This document shows positions 31,560 to 43,442 of a stretch of DNA of 64,000 nucleotides, in pieces. Made by a program: the position numbers and the translations under genes. Position 1 is the stretch's first letter; every line of letters starts with the position of its first letter. The stretch is from NCBI GenBank assembly GCA_019137255.1, contig WPDH01000026.1, forward strand, positions 1 to 64,000, read 5' to 3'. The notes beneath the pieces were generated by a model. That model was given only the letters and a program-made list of their open reading frames with translations, was not told where the DNA came from and did not search any database. This DNA is from Corinectria fuckeliana (lineage: Eukaryota; Ascomycota; Sordariomycetes; Hypocreales; Nectriaceae).

Positions 31560-33908
31560 GGCGGCGGCGGCGATGGTGACGGTGGAGCTGGAGATGCGAT
31601 TCGCCGAGGTTGTCTTGATGGTGCGAGGCCGGAGCGGGCGGGCAATTGAAGGCTGGCGGATGGAGGACGACAAAGGACGCTCGTAGGGATGAGAGGGAAC
31701 CTGCGACCCGATAGAGATAGAAGTAGAGGTGGAACGGGAGAGACAGAGTCCGGAGAGTCAAGAGAAAGCGAGTGATGCGGGTGAAGAAGGCGAGGATGCG
31801 GGATGATGCGTTGAGTAAGGTAGGTAGGTAGGTAAGTTGTGAGGTGAAGTGTGAGTGTGAGTTGAGTGAGCGAGTGATTGACTAATGACTGAGGGAAGAG
31901 ACAACAAAGTGGGCACGGCTCGGACGGGGCAATGAGAAATGGCGAGAGAAGGTACGTCGTTGGCAGAGTGAGGTATTCGGGCAAGGGCAAGTGAAGTAGG
32001 TAGGAGTACAAAGTTCCAAGTTGCAGCGGCAGTGCGCGCAGCAGCAGCCGGAGCAGGAAAGCTATGACGGGAAGGGGAGGTGCAAGTGGGTGCGGAGGGG
32101 GGAGGGAAGGAACGGGGGACGGGAAGGGAAGATGTGTGCGTGGTACCTCTACTTAGGGGGCGGGCACCTGCACTCTGGAGTACGGCCAGTAGCAGAATCG
32201 GGCGGTACTGGATGTACCAAGGTAACTCAAGTGCCAAGTACTTGCTACTACTAAGTAGTAAGTAGTAAGTAGGGCGCAAGCTGAGAATACGAATAAAGCG
32301 GCGTTTCCAGACGGAACGTTTAGGATCAAGATCACTTTGTGCTTTGAAGCAGAGAGGGTGCTTGGGAAAGCGGGAAGGGAAGGGGGGAATATATGAGCCC
32401 AAGATGCCAACGTTGAGTCTCATCCATCCCCTTCCTGAAGATGGGGTTTACTTATCAGGGGGTCATGCCAAGCCAAGACCAGGGTCCAAGGGTCCATCCA
32501 AGAGGGTCGTATCGTACATAGTAGCTTGGTTTGTAGAAGATCGCAGAGGCGAGCGGAGGATCCGAGAAAAGATGGATACGGCCCTGCCAAACGAATGCAA
32601 GCCAACGAGATCAGCGGCGAGATGCAGGTGTGCCTTAGCCGACCTACTCATTCAACGTGCGAGGTAAGTACCTTCTAGTGTGTTTAGCCACTAGTCTAGT
32701 ACTTAATTGATTCATGGAGTACATGTTGCGTTACAGGAAAAAGAGACTCGGGACTCCATGGGATATTTCTCCATCTCGGTCCTTCGTAGTGCAATGCACT
32801 GCAGAGCAGCACAGTGTACGTAAGTAATACTTTGTAAAGTGGGGGCCACCGGCATGCTTCGTACGATAGTACCTAAGGTAGGTGCCTAAGTAGGGAGGCT
32901 CCTACAACTGCGTATTATTTATTCACCTTGGTTCCTAGTAGATTATACGTGAGACGTCGTCGACTTGTTGATTCGGGATGATCACCCAAAGACCTTCGAA
33001 CAGAACTGTTAGGCAGACAAGCCCGGACCAAAAACACCAAGAGCTACTTATTCAAGACAGGGCCCGTAAGCCAGGCAGACCGATGCCGTCATGACGTCGA
33101 CAAGTGCCCTGGACCAAAACGAACTCATGGTGCGAGATGCGCTTGCGTGAGCCTTCGACCCCTGACCTGGTCAGCACGGCACAGGACTCCCCGTGCGGTC
33201 TCAGAGTCAGCCCCCAGCTTTCAAGCTTTTGAGAGATGGGGAGGATTAGACGGGGATGAAACATATGGGATCACGTATGGCCCAAAGCACAAAGTTCGGC
33301 CGACCCTTGAAAACATGCCGGACCCTGCCGTCCCGCCGACTCACCCGCTCCAACGAAGGTTTGTTCGGAGCGAACACGGCTTGACAGAAACCGTGGCGGC
33401 GAATGTAGATGCCGATGCCGATGCCGATGCTACTGCTACTGCTACTGCGGTACCGACATGACGCCTCCGGGTTCAAGGCCGGACTTGAGAGTCAAGGCCG
33501 GACTAAAAGGACTTGTCCAATGACTCGAGACCTAAAACCGAACGGAAACCTTAAACCTACAAAGTACATAGTAAGTAGATTGCTAGACTCCGCAATGAAC
33601 AGTTCCGGAACAACCCCGGAACAGTTCAGGAGAGATAAGGTAGGTAGACATTGTACGAAGTATCTACAGGCGTATGTAGTCCAGAAGAGATGGGGATCTC
33701 CCGAGGAGCTGGTTAGGTAGGTAGCTGGGGGAGGGGGCAAGCTTTGACTGGGTAACCGGATCCTTTGGACCGTCGACGTGCAGTGCATGTTGTGTGTTGT
33801 TGTGTTGTCTGACGCGAGGCGGGTGAGGCGGGTTTTGCTAATTGGGACTACGTACTTACTACTACGTAGGTAGACTGGGTACCTAGACTACTTAGGTACC
33901 TAGGTGGC
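31560..33908. other. KapC promoter/leader and gene-free stretch up to the Harbinger element
   Basis: 2.35 kb. The minus-strand leader of KapC is pyrimidine-rich to about 32000. Further on are TACCTA/TAGGTA words (31816, 32870-32900, 33640, 33714, 33850-33908) and a (GATGCC)n/(TACTGC)n run at about 33404-33450. ORFs (32344-32667, 33147-33461, 33492-33788) are not supported by any motif. Confidence 0.5.
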
Positions 33909-33911
33909 TTA

Positions 33912-33925
33912 TGCCCTGATCGGCT
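33912..33925 (+). repeat. Left terminal inverted repeat of the Harbinger element
   Basis: TGCCCTGATCGGCT, preceded by the TTA duplication at 33909-33911. It matches the right end in reverse complement over all 14 bases. Confidence 0.75.
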
Positions 33926-34329
33926 TGATGTTTTCAAAGAAAGTGGATCGACGAAAGTGACTTCGAATATGCATAGTGAGCCGGCTTGTACCCTAGGTAC
34001 CTCTCGTCTGTTAGTTATATATTTCTAGGTCCCATCAGATTAACTAACCTGCTTTTAGCTGCCCGCATACACCACCCGTCTAACATCAGGGACGTAGGAA
34101 AGTCTGACTTTAAGCGTGTTATTTCCCTGTAGACAGATAATTACTATATCCCTCACATAACTGTATCCCTCTAAGACCTGTGATCATAATAAGCTTCCTA
34201 CTTCTGACTACCTTACCTGATAAGCCACGTATAAGAAGGTAAAGCTGTATACCGCCGCTGCTAATACCACTGCTAATATAGTCGCCGCCTACCTAGGGTC
34301 TTAGCGAGGTTATTATAACTAAAGTTAAC

Positions 34330-35540
34330 CTAACCTCTGCCTCCTCTCTTGTTATAGCTAGACCTTTAAGACCTCCTCTAAAAGCTAAGAAAATACTAAA
34401 AAAAAAGAGATTAAAAGATAAAAATTAGATGTAAAAGAAGCTATAGTAGTAGCTAGAGTAGGTCTATCTTATCCTAGAGCTAGTTATAAAGGCCTAGACT
34501 GCTAGAGACCTAGCCTTTAAGAAGGGACCTAATTAGCAGGTAATACAAATAAATATTATAGTATAGCTTTAAAAGAAGTGGCTAGATATTGTTTTTAACT
34601 AACTAAGAGTATCTTAGAAGCTTTTAGCCCTCTTAAGGACCTGAAAGATATTCTTAGCGATTATTAACAGGATAGGGACTTCTTATAAGAAGGATATAAG
34701 TGTTATATACTATAGTGATAAACAGTAGGAGTTTACGCTATAGAAGTTTAGTGATATAGCTACTTTACTAAGAAAGCTTAGTCTTTCTTGTTATAACCTC
34801 TATAAGTAAGCTTTTATAAGGACTAAGAAGGTTAGTCTAACTACTATAGAGGCTAAAGATACTAAGGGGCTTAATAAGATTAAGCACATCTTAATAGATA
34901 GCTCTAGTGAAGAGGAAGAGAGGCCTAGTAAAGCAGAATATTAGTATAGCTCTTAGGCGGCTGCTTAGGTGTAAGAAGAGTTATTATTACAAACCTTAAC
35001 ACCTAAGCTAGTCACTAGAAAGTAGGCAGCTTCTTTAGTGTTAGTAAGAAGCTCTATCTTACTACCTCCTAAGCGACCTCACTAGGTAGTAAGCTTATAG
35101 GGAAATCCAGGCTTAGATAGGATCCTAACTACCCTCACTGCTTTTAGGCAGGGCAGCTAGGTTCCTAGGGTATTTAATCTTAAGTCTGTTATTACTAACA
35201 TATAAGCATAGTTTATAAAGGCTGCCTTAGAGGATAAGATTAATAGGTTTATTAACTAGATTAAGAGAAATTTTACTTTTATAATCTAGTATAATAGCTT
35301 AGTACTTATATTTAAAAAGAGGATATTCTAGAAGGTTATAAGAAGGCTAGAAGGGTTAGCTAGAGATTCTAAGGGTATAAGAGGGGAAACAGACTAGGCA
35401 GATAACTCTTTTAGTAATAAAGATATATAGATAGGTCCCTAAAGTTATAAAAATGTTAATTTAGCACTAGACAGAGTGAAATTAAGAGTAAAGGTGTGAT
35501 ATAAAAAGGGTAGAATTCTGTGGGGTTATAGTTATAAATT
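34330..35540 (+). pseudogene. Eroded second ORF of the Harbinger element (possible Myb/SANT-like partner)
   Basis: Reading the plus strand through TAG/TAA stops gives continuous protein-like text: a Lys-rich start, then VIKAxTARDLAFKKG, a Trp-containing helix (KKWLDIVFN) and later IRTKKVSLTTIEAKDTKG and an acidic SSSEEEE run. Harbinger elements usually carry a Myb-like DNA-binding ORF opposite the transposase, and the position and character fit, but the domain is too damaged for certainty. Stops are of the kind expected from CAG/CAA-to-TAG/TAA changes. Confidence 0.4.
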
Positions 35541-36049
35541 AGCAGCTCTTTTAACCTTATAGTAGAGTACTATAAGGTTATATCTTATAGCTGTTATAAT
35601 ATAATAGAGGAAGTAATTTATACTAACTTAATATAGCTCTAATATTTTAATTTATAGTGTAATCTGTAATATAACTTAGCTATTATAATTCTTAATAAAT
35701 AAATTATATATAGTATTAATTTTAGATATATCTTATATCTAGAAGTTATTAAAATCTTTAAGTGGTTTAGTAGTAGCTTAAACTGCTTATAGTCTCTAAT
35801 TTATAGTAAAGCAGCTAGTAGTATAACTACTATAAGGGTTTTTTATAAGGTATAGCTTACTATAAGTTATAAGGCATTTTAGGAGGGTTATATACTATAT
35901 TATTAGTATACTAGTATATTACTATAGTTATATACTATAGCTATATAAGTATAGTAACTTTAGATTAAGATTAAATAGTAAAGATATTATATATAAATTA
36001 TTTTTAGAATAGAAAATAAAACTCTAGCCCTTAAAGATCATTTTAGTAT

Positions 36050-37560
36050 ATCTTATATACTTTTAGCATATTTATTTATATTTTATATCTTACTTTAAAG
36101 TAGTAGTCCTACTTTGTGCTAAGTGCTTAACCTCTTAGATCACTTCTTTTATGCTAACCTAAGTTACTAGTTATAAGGTATAACTACTATAATTATAGGG
36201 TATTAGCCTCTAATTCTATATAACTTATCTTATAACTTACTATAATAGTTACCTACCCTAATATCTTAGTAAGTATATTATTTTTAATATAATAACCTTC
36301 TTTCCTTCTAACTTTAAGGTGCTATTACTATACTAAATATAAGTATTATATACTATTCTTTAGGTTCTTAATATACTCTATCTTCTAGAGTATTATTAAG
36401 TTCCTCTAGCTAACTCTATATAATCTCTAGGTTGCCCTAATAGTCCTAATACTATTCCTACTACTATATTATAATAGACTCTCTTAGCTTTATAGCTCTT
36501 AAAGTATTAATATTTATATCTGCCTACTCTCTTATAACCTAAAGATATATCTTATCTTCTTTCCTAATCTCTAGGCTTTCTTCTAATATATTTTATACCC
36601 TAAGGAAGTTCTAGATAGTAGTGCAGGTATATATAATAAGCACCTGGTATTTAATATAATACTCTAGTGTTAATACTCTTAGGATCCTAAACTTCCTCTT
36701 TAGCTAACTAAAGGCTAGCTCTATAATAATCTAAAGCTATAAGTACTATAGGTTATACAGCTCTTTCTTATTTACCAGGCTGTTAACCCCCCTATCCCAC
36801 TTCTTAAGATAGTATCTCACACTAGGATATAATATTAACAGGCCTGCCTAAGCACTAAAGCTAGTATCTCCCAGGTAAAATTAATACTTAGTAATATAGA
36901 AGTTCTTTAAAAGAGCATACTATATTAAGGTTGTATTATTAACTAACCCTTCTGCGCCTACTAGTATATATAAAAAGGTTCTATTTAGCTATACTATATA
37001 AAGCATATTCTAAGTGATTATAGACTTCCTATTATACTACTTCCGCTAACTCTACTCTAGGATATAAGTATTAATATAAGTACTATCTACTATCTTAATA
37101 TATATATAAAATACCTGTAGGCTAGAGCGAGAGGTGGTCTTAAAGCAGGTAAAGCTATTATTTAGCAAGATAACAAAAGTGAGATACAGTAGGTAAAAAG
37201 CTTTAAGGCTAACCTTTATAACAGCTAATACTATACTCTAAGTAACACTAAAAAAGTATACTACTAACCGCTATAAGCAGCCCTAACTAATAATATAAAG
37301 GAATATTATCACTTTCTGCTCTATACTCTAGTAATATATACTTATTATCTCTATATATACTCTTAACTACTATACTAACACTTTAAATATAATCTTTAGC
37401 AGCCAGAATAGCTTTTTAAATAACCGATTATTACCTTTAAGATAAGACTATACCTTATAAAGCGTGGCTGCTAGCCCGCCTAGGTTAATAACACCTTAGG
37501 GCCTTAAGGCTATCTCTTCTTCTGCTATATTCTAGGTGTATTCCTAGACTAGATATAAGA
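36050..37560 (-). pseudogene. Harbinger-type DDE transposase pseudogene
   Basis: On the minus strand the reading frame can be followed through many TAG/TAA stops. Around 37010-37100 it gives STYINTYILE and NRKSIITQNMLYIV, comparable to the family's DGTHIxAxVPxxxxxxYRNRKGxxSQNV. Around 36600-36840 it gives SVRYYLKKWDRGVNSLVNK, then KELYNL, IIIELAFS and LKRKFRIL. These match the plant/fungal Harbinger (DDE_Tnp_4) nuclease C-terminal half. No intact frame remains, so it is not functional. Confidence 0.7.
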
Positions 37561-37880
37561 TTATTATATCTTTTATATTATCTAGTAGGTTATCTATATC
37601 GCAGGCTTTATTTTCACTACTTATTATACTAGCTAGGGGCTGTTATAGTATTATATGCTTTAAAACCTGTTAGAAAGGCTGTTTTATCGATTTTGTTCTT
37701 TTCTTAATTAAGCATATACATAATTTCTATATATGCTTAATCTAACAGGCCTAAAATCAGTTAAAAAGAGCGAAATTCCTTAGCAACTAGTCTATATTTA
37801 ATTAAGCGGCAAAAGGTATATCAGGCGACTATGCATAACTTTTAGACGCGCCTCTAGACAAGGTTTACCCTGTCACACAG

Positions 37881-37882
37881 NN
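37881..37882. other. Two undetermined bases (assembly gap or polish artefact)
   Basis: 'nn' occurs immediately inside the right inverted repeat of the Harbinger element. The sequence on both sides is of ordinary quality by eye, so this may mark a scaffold join or an ambiguous consensus. Confidence 0.95.
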
Positions 37883-37896
37883 AGCCGATCAGGGCA
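37883..37896 (-). repeat. Right terminal inverted repeat of the Harbinger element
   Basis: AGCCGATCAGGGCA, exact reverse complement of the left end, followed by TTA at 37897-37899. Confidence 0.75.
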
Positions 37897-37899
37897 TTA

Positions 37900-40016
37900 G
37901 GCAACTGAGACATTAATCTAGACTACTAGTATCTTTCTAAGTAGCTACGAGCTGCATTCTGCAGAGACAATCACTCTGATCTTTCTTAGTCTTTCGCAAC
38001 GACCGCCACCCCGCGATCGCTCCTCTTTTTTATCAACACCCATTAGGACCAAGGCAGGGAGATGCACATAGGGTCTATGTAAGCTGACTACCCAACTACA
38101 TACTTGCCTCATACTTCACAGAACCAATCAGATATCTGCATTCCTACTTTAGGTAGGTGCTTAGGCACCTTGGTAGGTACTCGTTGGGCAGAAGCACGGC
38201 AAACCCCGTGAACTTGCATGCAGCAAACCCCGTTCTCGCAGAACAAGACAGACGCAGACGCAGACGCAGACGCGGTTTGCCAGACCGGGACGGAGCATAC
38301 TGCCCGGCCACTTAGACTATAGCCCGAGATTCCAAAATTCCAAATATCACAACTCTGCAAATGCACATTCCCATTTTCTTTTTCTTCCCCGTGCCGTCGT
38401 CATGCACTCGCTACCTAGATACCGACTATACCTTGTTTGGATGGATGCCTTTCCCCCCCCCCCCCCCCCCCACCCCGTGTCCTTGGTTCTGCATGCATCT
38501 CTACATGGTTGTATGTATGTTGTTCTGCTGCATCTCGGCATTTCGGCGGTCCTGCCTCTGCGTCCATGTTTCCCGCGTCCGTGTTTCTCGCGTCCACCTC
38601 CCCGGCCTGTCTTGCCGGTTACCCTAATTTTTTTTTTCTTTTTTTGCCACTGAAAGACGCGGCGGCCATACCATTGGCCTGTTCTGTTCTGCTGGTCCTT
38701 GTGGCACCGGCCGTTTGTGTCGCCGTCACAGGTACAGGATGTAAGTTAGGCCTGGTGTTTCGTCCGCCTCCCCCTTCCCGGACGACTACCGCATCTAAAT
38801 AGGCACCACCTTTTGACAGGCCATGAAACTGGAAGCCGCCTAATATACGAATGCAGCATAACTAGACCTTATCGAACATCGAAGTTGCGTCTGCCTACAA
38901 CTGCGTCTGCTTACATCCGGGAGCTCTCCCACCTTCCCTTCCCAAAACAACCTGCCGACCGGAACACCGTCGCCGTCGCCGCCGTCGCCGCCGTCGCCGC
39001 CGGTCCGCCGACCCCACCCATGACCCGCCGTCCCAAATCCGCGCTTCTGCTCGGTCGGCCGCCCGCTCAGCCTCAACTCCCAGAAGCTTCTCTCCCAGCC
39101 CTTGCCGCCACCGCCGCAGCCCCCCTGGCGTCCTGCGGCCCCTATGGCCCGGGAAAGCAGTGAACACGAAAGGTTGCTGCTGGCGGCTATTCCCAACCCG
39201 GCCTGGGCGGTATCGAAACAAGGCTTTGTGCAAAGACCCTGCGTCCCCCTACCCGCTTGTACTATGTAGCTGCCTTGTCCCTGCTTCCTCCAACGGGCCG
39301 CTGGCGAAGACTTGAAGGGCTTCAAGGGTCTCTCCTCTCTGGTTAATCTCTCGCACATGCCAAAACCTACATCCAAGCACCCGACGCCGCCTCGTGCTTG
39401 AGACCGCGCCGTCTTCCGTACCGATCCGTACATACGATGCGTACAGATGGCGTCAACTCGGCGAAATGATGCGGGTGAGGATCAACTGAAACAGGGATCC
39501 CTACATCTCGTCTGCTGTGCTTGCGCCTGCGCTCAAGGATGATGGATGAAGGCTAAAAGCTGAAAGCCGCTCTTGCCCGTAGTCTACATAATATGGGCGC
39601 TCGTTTTGACGTCCCGGCCGTTGTCGGGTTGGCACCGAGACAATCGGTCCCCGTGTCTCCACCGAGCGTCCGGTACTAGTCTCCGGTACTAGTCTCCGGT
39701 ACTCCGAATCCTACGACTACCGGTCGGCTTAACACACGGTCAACAAGATACACCCTGCCTCAAGGTCCACAGCATACAGCAGAAAGACGTTAGATCATAG
39801 ATCCATGGTAGTGCATGCACCTGCGGCTGGGGACATCTAGACCCCCATGATCACGTAGCCTTCTTTATCTGGTCCTATTGGTTCATCGTAAACTAAATCT
39901 TTCGACTCTAGGTAATGCCCGTTGTACAAACTCAAAAAAATCTTGTTCTCTTCGGCGTCCCGGCTTCCAAGCCGCATACCCTTATTTTGCATCTTATAGA
40001 CCCCCGCCCCAGCCCA
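37900..40016. other. Gene-free stretch with simple repeats
   Basis: 2.1 kb of normal composition. It contains (CAGACG)n at about 38247-38273, a 19-base C run at 38453-38471, T runs at 38628-38645 and a GCCGTC repeat near 38970-39002. The ORFs at 38361-39433 translate these low-complexity tracts and have no domain. The last few hundred bases are the 3' side of the aspartyl-tRNA synthetase gene. Confidence 0.5.
38453..38471. repeat. Homopolymer C run (19 bases)
   Basis: Uninterrupted C tract ending in an A at 38472. Long homopolymers are prone to length errors and polymorphism. Confidence 0.85.
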
Positions 40017-41831
40017 CTACGGCAACAGCCTCTTGGGCGTACGTGGGTAATAGCTCGCTAGGTGAACGCTGGGCAAGGCCAGGTACCAGGCCACCACCCG
40101 GTCGAGGCCAATACCACCACCGCCGTGAGGTGGGACTCCCGCGCTGCGGAAAATGTCGACATACTCCTTGATGCCCTGACTGGCAGGGTCGATGCCCTTT
40201 GTGCGGATCCGCGCCTCCAGAACCTCGGGCACGTGGATACGCTGACCGCCAGAGAGAATCTCCTGTCCCCGCATGAAGAAATCGTATGCGTTGGTCAACT
40301 TGGGATTCTCGGGGTCCTCGATGGCATAGAAAGGCCGAGCGCCCTCGGGGAACTTGTCCAGCACGTAAAAGTCCGTCTTGTACTTTTCTCGGACCAGCGC
40401 GCCAAGCGCCTTCTCCTGCGGCGTCGACATGTCCTCATCGTCAGACACGTTACGGAACTCCTCTGGCCCCTCAGCTCGGAGCAGGGCCTGACCCTCAGCA
40501 AAGGTCATGCGAACCTCCTTGCCAGGCTCGGGGAGAAGAAAGTCCTCCGAGGGATAGATGGCGCGGACGAGAGCAATTTGCTCGGCGCATCGCTCGGCGA
40601 GGCCGCGGAATATGAACAGGAGCACGCCTTCTAGCATGTGAAGTACTTCGTGGTAGTGATCCTCAATCTCCATCTCCAGATCGAGACCGGTAAACTGCGA
40701 GGGTTAGTGGGTTTTCCATGCTTTGCGTTCCTTTTACGATGCTTTGGCCAGACCTACCTCAGTCATGTGTCTGGGGGTGTTGGAGTTCTCAGCTCGGAAC
40801 ACAGGTCCGATGCAGTAAACGCGCTTGCGACCTCCAGCAATCTCAATCTGCTTGTAGAACTGGGGCGACTGGGCTAGGAACGCCTGCTTCTCAAAGTAAG
40901 GCAGGCTGAAAACGTTGGAACCACCCTCCGAGGCGGCGCCGATCAAGCATGGGGGTTCAAAATGGACGAAACCCTTGGCGTCAAGGTATTCGGCAAACAG
41001 CTTACGGGTCGTCATGCGAACATCGGCAATGGCCTGCTGGACTGGGGCACGCTTGTGCATGACGGGGTTGTTGAGATGCGTGGCCATGCTGGCTGAGGGG
41101 ATGTTATCGATGGCGAGGTTCTCGACGCCCTCCTTGATCTCCTCCACGGGGTTGCCGGCGTCCTCGTCGTCAAAGTTGGTGACGGCCCTGTTGGCAACGA
41201 CAAGACCCATACCCAAAACCTGGGGTCCGGCGGCGACGCAGTAGCACTTGGTGATGTGCAGCTCATAGTTGGAGACGCGAACGCTCTTGACGGGTTCGAG
41301 GGGCTTTTGGACCTTGGCCTCGACCAGGACATAGCTCTCGATGTTCAGGGCGCCAATCCACTTGACCATCTGCTTGGAGACGGGTGTACCCTCGGGGCTG
41401 GCAGCGATGACGCCCTGGATGGCCCAGTTACGCTCCTCGCGAAGCTCGACAAAGGCCATCTTGACACCCTGCATACGGGAGTTCTGGATCCAGGCACGAA
41501 CCCTGATGGTCTTGCCCAGGAGGTCGTCGCCAACGTTTTTGAGCTGGATTCGCTCGGCCTCGACTTTGGTGGAGGGAGTGACGTCGCCGTAGTTTTCCTT
41601 GGCTAGATCCTCGGTGTTGCCAGCGGCGGCCTTTGCGGCAGCCTGCTTGGCCTGGTGTTCGGCAGCACGGCGAGCCTTCTCGGCCTCCTTCTTAGCCTTG
41701 GCCTCGGCCTTTTTGAGGGCCTTCTTGGAAGGGCCAGCCTCGCCCTCGGCAGCATCGCCGCCGTCAGCGGGGACATTCTCTGCGGGAGGCGGGTTGGTGG
41801 GAGCCGCGGCGTCGGTGGGAGCGTCGGCCAT
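40017..41831 (-). CDS. DPS1: Cytosolic aspartyl-tRNA synthetase
   Basis: Two exons, 40758-41831 and 40017-40694, with a 63-bp intron (GTAGGT..GCAG); 583 aa. Class IIb synthetase that charges tRNA-Asp. Order of parts: a lysine/alanine-rich N-terminal extension (KKALKKAEAKAKKEAEKARR, ~36-55) typical of eukaryotic AspRS and thought to help tRNA binding; the OB-fold anticodon-binding domain from ~108 (IRVRAWIQNSRMQGVKMAFV); then the catalytic core with GGSNVFSLPYFEKQAFLAQS, motif 2 FRAENSNTPRHMTE (~345-358, the junction falls right after it), FTGLDLEMEIEDHYHEV in exon 2, and motif 3 GGGGIGLDRVVAWYL (~549-563). The protein ends in YPRTPKRLLP, close to the family's FPRDPKRL. The frame is open for about 90 codons upstream of the ATG (see findings). 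Confidence 0.95.
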
Positions 41832-42247
41832 GGTGGGAGATGGCGAATTGGGAGACGACGGGTGGATGGGAGAGGTGTTTTGTCGGAGTATTGACTCTTG
41901 AAGCCTGGGCAATGGCGTCGGCGGGGGGCCGAAGCGCTTATAAGGGATCGAGGCAGGACGAAACCGGAGGATAATCAGGAGACGCAGCGTCGATGACTCT
42001 TGTCGGTGGAAGTGAGGTGACGCATAAAATTGTGTGAAGTGGTGATGGCGGGGTTGGTTGTGGCCGTTTCGTTGTGGCCCCGCCAAAGCAGGCGATTTGC
42101 CCACGCCGACAGCGTCATGGTGGGGTTACTAGCGAGGAAGGTACCTCGTTGGACATACAAGATCTCGACTGTGGCCAGGTACCGTTGGAGCTTGGTACCT
42201 GAGGAACCTACTAGTAGGTGTCTAGAACTCGCAGACCTCTAGGCTAC
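41832..42247. other. Promoter/leader of the aspartyl-tRNA synthetase gene
   Basis: A 416-bp region between the ATG of the synthetase gene and the Tc1 element. On the minus strand an in-frame open extension reaches to about 42104. TACCTA-type words occur near 42140 and 42186-42222. Confidence 0.5.
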
Positions 42248-42249
42248 TA

Positions 42250-42331
42250 CAGTGGGGTGCAGAAAGTTTGAGTCCGCCGGAGGTACCGGCCGGGCCGGCC
42301 TAGCCTAAAAGGGCTGTTATTATTATGCTGC
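42250..42331 (+). repeat. Left terminal inverted repeat of the Tc1 element
   Basis: 82 bp, beginning CAGTGGGGTGCAG and containing GGTACCGGCCGGGCCGGCC. It pairs with 43443-43524 with three mismatches, all C/T or G/A-type. Confidence 0.9.
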
Positions 42332-42359
42332 TTTAAGTGACCTAAGTCATCAATATTAA

Positions 42360-43400
42360 TATTTCTTAGTATTTCGTATACTAACCCTCAGCTTCTATAA
42401 TTATAGCTACTCTATAAGGTATTATATCTACTAGGTTCTTTAGGACTGCTTTATTAATTGTATACTAAGCTTTTTTTGCTACTACTATAAGCTAGGCTAG
42501 AGTCTCTTCTGTATTAGGTATAGTCTTAAGCTCTAAATAAAGATAATAAATCTTAGCTTTTATTAATACCTATAAGTTCTTAATTAGATTAAGGTCTAGT
42601 AAATAGAGCAGCTAAATTATAACTATAACTTCTAGCTACTATATAAGATGCCTAATAATATAAGCTATATATATAGTAGTATTATTATACATAAAGATAT
42701 TATTAAGAGTAAGAAAGTTAGGCAAAATAGTACTATACAGATTAATAATATGCTAGCTGTTAATACTACTGTCTAACACTATAAGCCCTATACGGTTAAG
42801 CAAAAGATTACTATCACTAAAGGTAGCCTAAAACATCTGCTTAACCCCCTCTTACCTCTTAACCTGCTTAACATCTCTTACTTTAAGCTGCTTATAAGGT
42901 CTTAAGAAGGTCTATTTAGGCTAGGCCTCTTAACCTTATATAACTATACACTTATCGCTCTATTTTATACACTTCTAATTGATATATTTATAATATCTTA
43001 CCTACTACAGCTAAAGATTAGTATACTAAGGGGTTAAAAGGGGCTGCTTTCTTTAAAGCTATTTCTGCTGACCTAACTCACATAAGATCAACTAAAGAGC
43101 CTGTTTTTTACAGATATTATTAATCTCATCTAGCAGCTCTCAATTCGTAATATTAGGATTTATATGCGTAACCATATCGTAAATAAAATCGTGTTGCTCT
43201 TTAGTAATTGCTCGAGGCCGCCCTGACTGAGGCCGGCTGTTATTGTTATCTTGTTGGGCTTCACGATAGATAGTTGTTTTAATTGTAGTAAGAGGGATTT
43301 CAGGATGAGCTCTTTTAATCTGTGCAGGCCCGCAGCTAAGCCTTAAAAGCTTACAGATTCGGGATCGTAATTACGGTGATAATTCCTTACCTCGAGGCAT
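42360..43400 (-). pseudogene. Tc1-type transposase pseudogene
   Basis: Starts at ATG 43400: MPRGKELSP followed by a TAA in place of a likely CAA. It continues as LRSRICKLLRLSCGPAQIKR, AHPEIPLTTIKTTIYREAQQ, the SRPQSGRPRAITKEQ linker between the two N-terminal helix-turn-helix domains, and HINPNITN*ELLDEINNICK. This is the conserved N-terminal half of fungal Tc1 transposases. Towards 42360 stops accumulate and the catalytic DDE region can no longer be read. Stops fit C-to-T changes at CpA. Not functional. Confidence 0.85.
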
Positions 43401-43442
43401 CATGACTGTTGTGTTGATAAAGGAGGAAAAAAGGGGTAAAAA

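Larger units (their letters stand above)
33912..37896. mobile_element. RIP-decayed PIF/Harbinger DNA transposon
   Basis: Element of 3985 bp. The ends carry perfect 14-bp inverted repeats (TGCCCTGATCGGCT at 33912-33925, its reverse complement at 37883-37896). A TTA sits directly outside each end (33909-33911 and 37897-37899), the usual 3-bp Harbinger target duplication. The minus strand from about 37560 to 36050 still reads as a Harbinger DDE nuclease despite many stops, including a segment resembling VDxTYINTYIxE and, near 36720, VRYYLKKWDR and IIIELAFS*LKRKFRIL, comparable to the family's NVIERxFGVLKRRF. The plus strand at 34330-35540 has a second eroded ORF. The interior is strongly AT-rich. 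Two undetermined bases touch the right inverted repeat. Confidence 0.75.

Noticed and set aside
38361..39433. Several ORFs of 60-200 codons near the poly-C run
   Set aside because: They translate homopolymer and GCC/GTC repeats, overlap on both strands and have no domain.
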